From positions 1 through 64,000 of the forward strand of contig NZ_NFKJ01000004.1 in assembly GCF_002160325.1 (NCBI RefSeq): DNA of 64,000 bases, given 5' to 3'. The DNA comes from Lachnoclostridium sp. An181. Its GTDB lineage: Bacteria > Bacillota > Clostridia > Lachnospirales > Lachnospiraceae. Of the stretch, positions 59,565-64,000 are shown in pieces; position 1 is the stretch's first letter; each line of letters opens with the position of its first letter. The notes under the pieces were generated by a model. That model was given only the letters and a program-made list of their open reading frames with translations. It did no database searches and was not told the DNA's origin. The translations under genes and the position numbers were made by a program.

Positions 59565-60956
59565 ATGGATTTAGTTACCATAAAGGATCTATATAGAAAC
59601 AAAGAAGAATATCTGGACAAAAAGGTGAGTATCGGGGGATGGGTGCGCAGCATCCGCGACTCCAAAACTTTTGGATTTATCGTGGTGAATGACGGGTCTT
59701 TCTTTGAGCCGCTGCAGGTAGTATACCATGACAAGATGAAAAATTTTTCCGAGATAAGCAGGCTCAACGTGGGGGCTGCCATCATTGTCACCGGCACGCT
59801 TGTGGCAACTCCGAATGCAAAACAGCCGTTTGAGATCCAGGCGGATGAGGTTACCGTGGAAGGAGCATCTACACCGGAGTATCCACTGCAGAAGAAACGC
59901 CATTCTTTTGAGTATTTGCGCACGATCGCGCATCTGCGGCCAAGGACAAATACATTCCAGGCTGTATTCCGTGTGCGCTCCCTGTGTGCGTATGCGATCC
60001 ATAAATTTTTTCAGGAGAGAGGATTTGTGTATGTACACACACCGCTCATCACAGGCAGTGACTGCGAAGGTGCAGGCGAGATGTTCCAGGTGACAACGCT
60101 GGATATGAAAGATCTCCCGAAAAATCAGGATGGCTCTGTGGACTATACAAAAGATTTTTTTGGAAAAGAAACGAATCTGACTGTGAGCGGACAGTTAAAC
60201 GGTGAGACCTATGCGCAGGCATTCCGCAATATTTATACATTCGGGCCTACATTCCGCGCGGAAAATTCCAACACTACACGTCATGCTGCGGAGTTCTGGA
60301 TGATTGAACCGGAGATTGCCTTTGCAGATCTGGAGGACAATATGATCCTTGCGGAGAGTATGTTAAAGTATATCATCCGCTACGTGATGGAACATGCGCC
60401 TGAGGAGATGAATTTTTTCAATTCCTTTGTGGATAAGGGGCTTTTGGAGAGACTTGAGAATGTAGTAAACTCTGATTTTGCCAGAGTGACTTACACAGAG
60501 GCTATCGATATTTTGTCAAAGAACAATGACAAGTTTGATTATAAAGTTTCATGGGGATGCGATCTTCAGACAGAACATGAGAGATATCTGACAGAGGAAG
60601 TGTTCAAGCGTCCGGTGTTTGTAACGGACTATCCAAAAGATATCAAAGCATTTTACATGAAGATGAACGAGGACAATAAAACAGTCGCAGCAGTGGACTG
60701 TCTTGTCCCTGGAATTGGAGAGATTATCGGAGGAAGTCAAAGAGAGGATGATTATAATAAATTGCTGGGCCGTATGAATGAGCTGGGTCTGGATCCAAAA
60801 GATTACGGATTCTATCTGGATCTGCGCAAATATGGTTCTACAAGACATGCGGGCTTTGGACTTGGATTTGAGCGCTGTGTGATGTATCTGACAGGAATGT
60901 CCAACATCAGGGACGTCATTCCATTCCCGAGAACAGTAAACAACTGTGAATTATAG
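59565..60956 (+). CDS. asnS: Asparaginyl-tRNA synthetase
   Basis: This class II synthetase charges tRNA-Asn. The 463-residue product has the N-terminal anticodon-binding OB fold ([20 protein letters not shown]) and the catalytic domain: motif 2 [20 protein letters not shown] and motif 3 [17 protein letters not shown], with AsnS-type [13 protein letters not shown] between. I chose ATG 59565, preceded by TTGGAGGGTGTG; an ATG at 59538 is in frame but lies at the expected RNA start and lacks a site. No T-box leader. A terminator follows. Confidence 0.97.
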   Translation: MDLVTIKDLYRNKEEYLDKKVSIGGWVRSIRDSKTFGFIVVNDGSFFEPLQVVYHDKMKNFSEISRLNVGAAIIVTGTLVATPNAKQPFEIQADEVTVEGASTPEYPLQKKRHSFEYLRTIAHLRPRTNTFQAVFRVRSLCAYAIHKFFQERGFVYVHTPLITGSDCEGAGEMFQVTTLDMKDLPKNQDGSVDYTKDFFGKETNLTVSGQLNGETYAQAFRNIYTFGPTFRAENSNTTRHAAEFWMIEPEIAFADLEDNMILAESMLKYIIRYVMEHAPEEMNFFNSFVDKGLLERLENVVNSDFARVTYTEAIDILSKNNDKFDYKVSWGCDLQTEHERYLTEEVFKRPVFVTDYPKDIKAFYMKMNEDNKTVAAVDCLVPGIGEIIGGSQREDDYNKLLGRMNELGLDPKDYGFYLDLRKYGSTRHAGFGLGFERCVMYLTGMSNIRDVIPFPRTVNNCEL

Positions 60957-60984
60957 AAAAGACGCAGAATATAGTGGAAGGATT

Positions 60985-61026
60985 GGCGCCAGGGGGTTAA
61001 AAAGAAAATCTTCTGGCGCTGTTTTT
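60985..61026 (+). terminator. Terminator after asnS
   Basis: GCGCCAG pairs with CTGGCGC with weaker inner pairing, followed by TGTTTTT; it lies just before the ribosome binding site of the response regulator gene. Confidence 0.7.
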
Positions 61027-61044
61027 ACAATACAGGAGGCAGAT

Positions 61045-61737
61045 ATGCAGAATATTTTAGTAGTCGACGATGAGATGGAGATTGCAGACGTGGTGGAATT
61101 GTACTTGAAGAATGACCAGTACAGGATTTTTAAATTTTACACAGGAAAAGAGGCACTGGAGTGTATTGAAAATACCAAGATCGATCTGGCAATTCTGGAC
61201 GTTATGCTCCCGGACATCGACGGATTTGAGATATTGAAAAAGATAAGGGAGAAATATACCTTTCCGGTTCTTATGCTGACGGCAAAGGTAGAGTATATGG
61301 ACAAGATTGCAGGGCTTACGCTTGGTGCGGATGACTATATTCCGAAACCATTCAATCCTCTGGAACTTGTGGCCCGGGTGAAGGCGCAGCTGCGCAGATA
61401 TACACAGTACAATGAGGGTGTAAAAGAAGAGGCTGATGTCATTGATTTTGCAGGCCTTGTGCTGGACCGAAAGTCTCACGAATGTACATACAACGAGAAA
61501 CCTCTCACGCTCACACCGACAGAATTTGACATTCTCTGGCTTTTGTGTGAGAACAGAGGAAAAGTCATAAGCTCAGAGGAGCTTTTTGAAAAAGTCTGGC
61601 ATGAGCAGTATTACAAAAACAGCAACAATACAGTCATGGTCCACATTCGGCATCTCAGGGAAAAGATGAGTGGACCTACAGGAAAATCTGATTTTATCAA
61701 GACAGTTTGGGGAGTAGGATACAAAGTTGAAGAATAA
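61045..61737 (+). CDS. OmpR-family response regulator (VanR-like)
   Basis: The 230-residue product has a receiver domain (LVVDDEMEIADVVELYL, phosphoacceptor D52 in LAILDVMLPDIDGFEIL, switch Thr in LMLTAK, K in YIPKPFNPLEL) and a winged-helix DNA-binding domain (LTPTEFDILWLLCENRGKVI; VWGVGYKVEE). It resembles VanR-type regulators. I chose ATG 61045, with ACAGGAGGCAG ahead; the longer frame upstream crosses the asnS terminator. The paired kinase gene overlaps its end. No vancomycin-resistance enzymes are in the window. Confidence 0.94.
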   Translation: MQNILVVDDEMEIADVVELYLKNDQYRIFKFYTGKEALECIENTKIDLAILDVMLPDIDGFEILKKIREKYTFPVLMLTAKVEYMDKIAGLTLGADDYIPKPFNPLELVARVKAQLRRYTQYNEGVKEEADVIDFAGLVLDRKSHECTYNEKPLTLTPTEFDILWLLCENRGKVISSEELFEKVWHEQYYKNSNNTVMVHIRHLREKMSGPTGKSDFIKTVWGVGYKVEE

Positions 61738-62935
61738 TTATCGAAAACTGAAACTGACCATTCTTTTGCAGGCGGTTTTTGTCACCGCGCTCACTGTGCT
61801 TATCGGCGGATTTCTGCTGACCTATCTGATTGACGGACCTTACAATGATCAGATTACAAAAGCTTTTATGGATATTTTGATGGCCTTTCACATGGATGAG
61901 GCGACAGCCAGAGAATGGTACTGGAAACTTATTGGACACAACAAACAATTTTTTATGGTCATTGGATTTCTGCTGCTCTTTTCGATTTTGTTTTACATCG
62001 CACTTACCAAGATGACAAAATATCTGATTCAGGTGGAAGAAGGAATCGAGAACATTGTATCAGATTCTGAAAAACCGATAGAGCTGATCACAGAGCTTGC
62101 ACCAATCGAGTCCAGGCTCAATGAAATCAAGACGACCTTAAAGCGGCAGGAGAGGGAGGCCATCGAGGGGGAGAAAAAGAAGAATGATCTGGTTGTCTTT
62201 CTTGCCCATGACCTGAAGACGCCTTTGACATCAATTGTGGCGTATTTGAGCATGCTGGATGCGCACCCGGATATGTCAAAGGAGGAGAGGATCAAATACA
62301 CGAAGATTTCCCTGGAAAAATCGCTGCGGCTTGGGGAGCTGATCAGTGAATTTTTTGAGATAACAAAATTCAATCTTCAGGACATTGTGCTGGAACCGGT
62401 GGAGCTGAACCTGACAATGATGCTGGAGCAGCTGGCAGATGAGATGTATGCAGTTCTGCAGAGTAAACATCTGACGTGTTTGGTGGAGGCGGAAGAAGAG
62501 CTTATGATCACCGGGGATGCGGACAAGCTTGCCAGAGTGTTTGACAATCTTCTGCGCAACGCTGTATCCTACTGTTATCCGGACACCCAGATTTCAATAA
62601 AGGCGGAAAAGACAAAGACGGGAGTGAGAATTGTTTTTTCCAATTTGGGCGATACCATACCAGAGAGAGAGCTAGGAATTATTTTTGAGAAGTTCTACCG
62701 TGTGGATGGCTCCAGGTCAAGTGCGACAGGCGGAGCTGGGCTTGGACTTGCAATTGCAAAAGAGATCGTGGAACTCCACGGCGGCGGCATTTACGCACAG
62801 AGCCAGGATAGGCGCACAGATTTTATCGTGTCGCTGCCAAGAAACATGGCAGAAAAAAAGGGGAAGAAAGATGAAATTTATACACATGGCAGACGTGCAT
62901 TTAGGAGCAGAACCGGACGCGGGAAAAAAGTATAG
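61727..62935 (+). CDS. Membrane histidine kinase (VanS-like)
   Basis: The 402-residue product has two membrane segments (about 12-35 and 72-95) around a short outer loop, a HAMP-like linker, a DHp domain (VVFLAHDLKTPLTSIVAYLS, His161) and a HATPase domain (VFDNLLRNAVSYCYP, FEKFYRVDGSRSS, GGAGLGLAIAKEIVELHGG). The DHp form AHDLKTPLTSIVAYLS is typical of VanS. TTG 61727 overlaps the regulator gene by 11 bp, showing coupling. Its last 65 bases overlap the start of the next gene, and about 25 residues follow the usual end of the fold. Signal unknown. Confidence 0.9.
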   Translation: MKNNYRKLKLTILLQAVFVTALTVLIGGFLLTYLIDGPYNDQITKAFMDILMAFHMDEATAREWYWKLIGHNKQFFMVIGFLLLFSILFYIALTKMTKYLIQVEEGIENIVSDSEKPIELITELAPIESRLNEIKTTLKRQEREAIEGEKKKNDLVVFLAHDLKTPLTSIVAYLSMLDAHPDMSKEERIKYTKISLEKSLRLGELISEFFEITKFNLQDIVLEPVELNLTMMLEQLADEMYAVLQSKHLTCLVEAEEELMITGDADKLARVFDNLLRNAVSYCYPDTQISIKAEKTKTGVRIVFSNLGDTIPERELGIIFEKFYRVDGSRSSATGGAGLGLAIAKEIVELHGGGIYAQSQDRRTDFIVSLPRNMAEKKGKKDEIYTHGRRAFRSRTGRGKKV

Positions 62936-63923
62936 CGGACAGAGGAAACAGGAAATATGGGACAGCTTTTTGGGGATTGTTAATGTGTGCGAGAAGGAGA
63001 GAATAGATTTTCTCTTTATTGCAGGAGATTTGTTTCACAGGCAGCCTCTGATGAGGGAGCTTAAAGAAGTGAACTATCTGTTCTCAAAGCTGTCCTACAC
63101 AAAAGTAGTACTCATTGCGGGAAACCACGATTACATAAAGAAGGATTCTTATTATGCCACCTTTTCATGGGCAGACAATGTATTTCCCTTATTTGGAGAA
63201 CAGATGCAGTGTGCGGCTTTTGAAGAATATGATCTCGGCGTGTATGGGTTCAGTTACCATAAAAGGGAAATAAGGCAGCCTTTGTACGATACCGCGGCTG
63301 CGCCCGGAAAATTCAGGCACGAGATTCTTCTGGCGCACGGGGGAGATGAAAAACACATCCCGGTAAAAAGAGAAAAGCTGGATGCACTGGGGTATGATTA
63401 TATTGCCATGGGTCACATCCACAAGCCGCAGACAATGGGGCAGAGGGCTGCTTACGCAGGTGCGCTTGAGCCAATTGATAAAAACGATACAGGACAACAC
63501 GGGTATATCAAAGGCCTTTGCAGTGCTCAGGGTGTACGCATCAAATTTGTTCCGTGTGCAAAAAGGGAGTATATCCATAAAAAAATAGAGGTCGATAAAG
63601 ATATGACCAATGCTGGACTGAGGGAGAAGATAAAAGCAATTATAGATGAGTGTGGAGGGGAAAATCTCTATAAGCTTACACTTACCGGTTTCCGAGGAGC
63701 AGAGATGATATTCCTGCCAAATACCATGGATGTCTATGGAAACATTCTGGAGATTCAGGATGAGACAAAGCCATTCTATGACCTGGAGCGTCTGGTTTTG
63801 CGTAACAGGGACAATCTTCTCGGGAAATATATTGAAAGCCTTCAGGACTTTGAGGAGGGCAGTGTAGAGCAGATGGCTTTGTACGAGGGCGTACAGGCAT
63901 TGATGGATACAAAAAGGGGTTAA
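62871..63923 (+). CDS. Metallophosphoesterase DNA repair nuclease (SbcD/YhaO-like)
   Basis: The 350-residue product has the Mre11/SbcD phosphoesterase motifs: IHMADVHLGAEPD, IAGDLFHRQPL, LIAGNHDYIKKDS, LLAHGGDEKH and MGHIHKPQ, supplying the two-metal site. It probably acts with the AAA ATPase encoded directly after it, as SbcD with SbcC or, by size, YhaO with YhaN. I chose ATG 62871, with AAAAGGGGAAG ahead, inside the 3' end of the kinase gene; the longer frame in that region is an overlap artefact. Confidence 0.9.
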   Translation: MKFIHMADVHLGAEPDAGKKYSGQRKQEIWDSFLGIVNVCEKERIDFLFIAGDLFHRQPLMRELKEVNYLFSKLSYTKVVLIAGNHDYIKKDSYYATFSWADNVFPLFGEQMQCAAFEEYDLGVYGFSYHKREIRQPLYDTAAAPGKFRHEILLAHGGDEKHIPVKREKLDALGYDYIAMGHIHKPQTMGQRAAYAGALEPIDKNDTGQHGYIKGLCSAQGVRIKFVPCAKREYIHKKIEVDKDMTNAGLREKIKAIIDECGGENLYKLTLTGFRGAEMIFLPNTMDVYGNILEIQDETKPFYDLERLVLRNRDNLLGKYIESLQDFEEGSVEQMALYEGVQALMDTKRG

Positions 63924-63925
63924 AT

Positions 63926-64000
63926 ATGGAGATACAAAAACTGAATATAAAAAATTTTGGAAAATTTTCTGAAAAAGAGATCATCCTGCAAAAGGGCATC
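63926..64000 (+). CDS. Start of a YhaN/SbcC-like AAA ATPase (cut by window end)
   Basis: Only 25 codons are visible: MEIQKLNIKNFGKFSEKEII then LQKGI, the typical first strand of SMC/Rad50-like ATPases such as YhaN. It begins 2 bp after the nuclease gene stop. The rest lies outside the window. Confidence 0.7.
   Translation, partial: MEIQKLNIKNFGKFSEKEIILQKGI

Noticed and set aside
60946-61044. N-terminal extension of the response regulator
   Set aside because: The extended frame reads through the asnS terminator hairpin; ATG 61045 has an ideal site and gives a normal receiver start.
1-64000. CRISPR arrays, tRNA/rRNA genes, prophage
   Set aside because: No regularly spaced direct repeats, no tRNA T-loop signatures in gene-free stretches, and no phage structural genes were seen.

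Overview
The window looks like chromosomal DNA of a spore-forming, anaerobic, low-to-mid GC Firmicute, most probably a gut Lachnospiraceae. Reasons: a Tad pilus locus with DUF5702/DUF6382-type partners, sporulation genes (SpoIID, a SpoIIQ-like protein, CwlD, BofA), a PerR/rubrerythrin oxygen-defence cluster, an eukaryote-like (type 2) IleS behind a T-box, MecA, and a surface protein with FIVAR repeats and a KTGD-type sorting signal. No rRNA, tRNA, CRISPR array, prophage or complete transposon was seen.

Layout. 0-4.6 kb: polyphosphate kinase, DegV protein, TrpS. 4.6-8.4 kb: AraC regulator divergent from a large secreted beta-helix/FIVAR protein. 8.4-10.5 kb: an AT-rich islet of decayed or tiny genes plus an XRE membrane regulator. 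10.5-18 kb: D-Ala-D-Ala carboxypeptidase, T-box-controlled ileS, glycogen phosphorylase. 18-20.2 kb: spoIID, spoIIQ-like, GIY-YIG protein. 20.1-24.5 kb: HlyIII, ECF S component, two rubrerythrins, PerR, NlpC/P60 protein. 24.5-26.8 kb: a DnaA-box-rich gap, DUF1858, MecA, small ORFs. 26.9-32.9 kb: GH18 and CwlD wall enzymes, then a Sua5 fusion, rpiB, upp and dCMP deaminase. 32.7-41.5 kb: DUF2508, BofA, and the whole Tad pilus operon. 41.6-47.2 kb: rhomboid, sensor kinase, HIT protein, sigma factor, MurG, anti-sigma-like protein, DUF6147-like secreted protein, two structured inverted repeats, TSCPD protein. 47.5-55.6 kb: MTA/SAH nucleosidase, membrane protein, pyruvate kinase, glucose-6-phosphate isomerase, CdaR-type regulator, aconitase-family hydratase. 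55.8-64 kb: methyltransferase, large anchored protein with a C39-like tail, AsnS, VanR/VanS-like two-component system, SbcD/YhaO-type nuclease and the start of its YhaN-type partner.

How the parts work together. PerR probably represses the two rubrerythrins and itself through near-identical palindromes. The Tad genes form one long operon with its own promoter. The points most worth following up are regulatory and structural: a terminator hairpin that also holds a sigma-E-like promoter and the ribosome binding site of spoIID; a 26-bp inverted repeat around the start of a TadE-like gene; a second 26-bp inverted repeat that encloses two hairpins after the DUF6147-like gene; a predicted leaderless Sua5 fusion whose phosphatase domain has lost its nucleophile; and a cluster of DnaA boxes far from any dnaA gene. 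Operon, promoter and RNA-structure statements are read by eye from the sequence and were not computed or searched.
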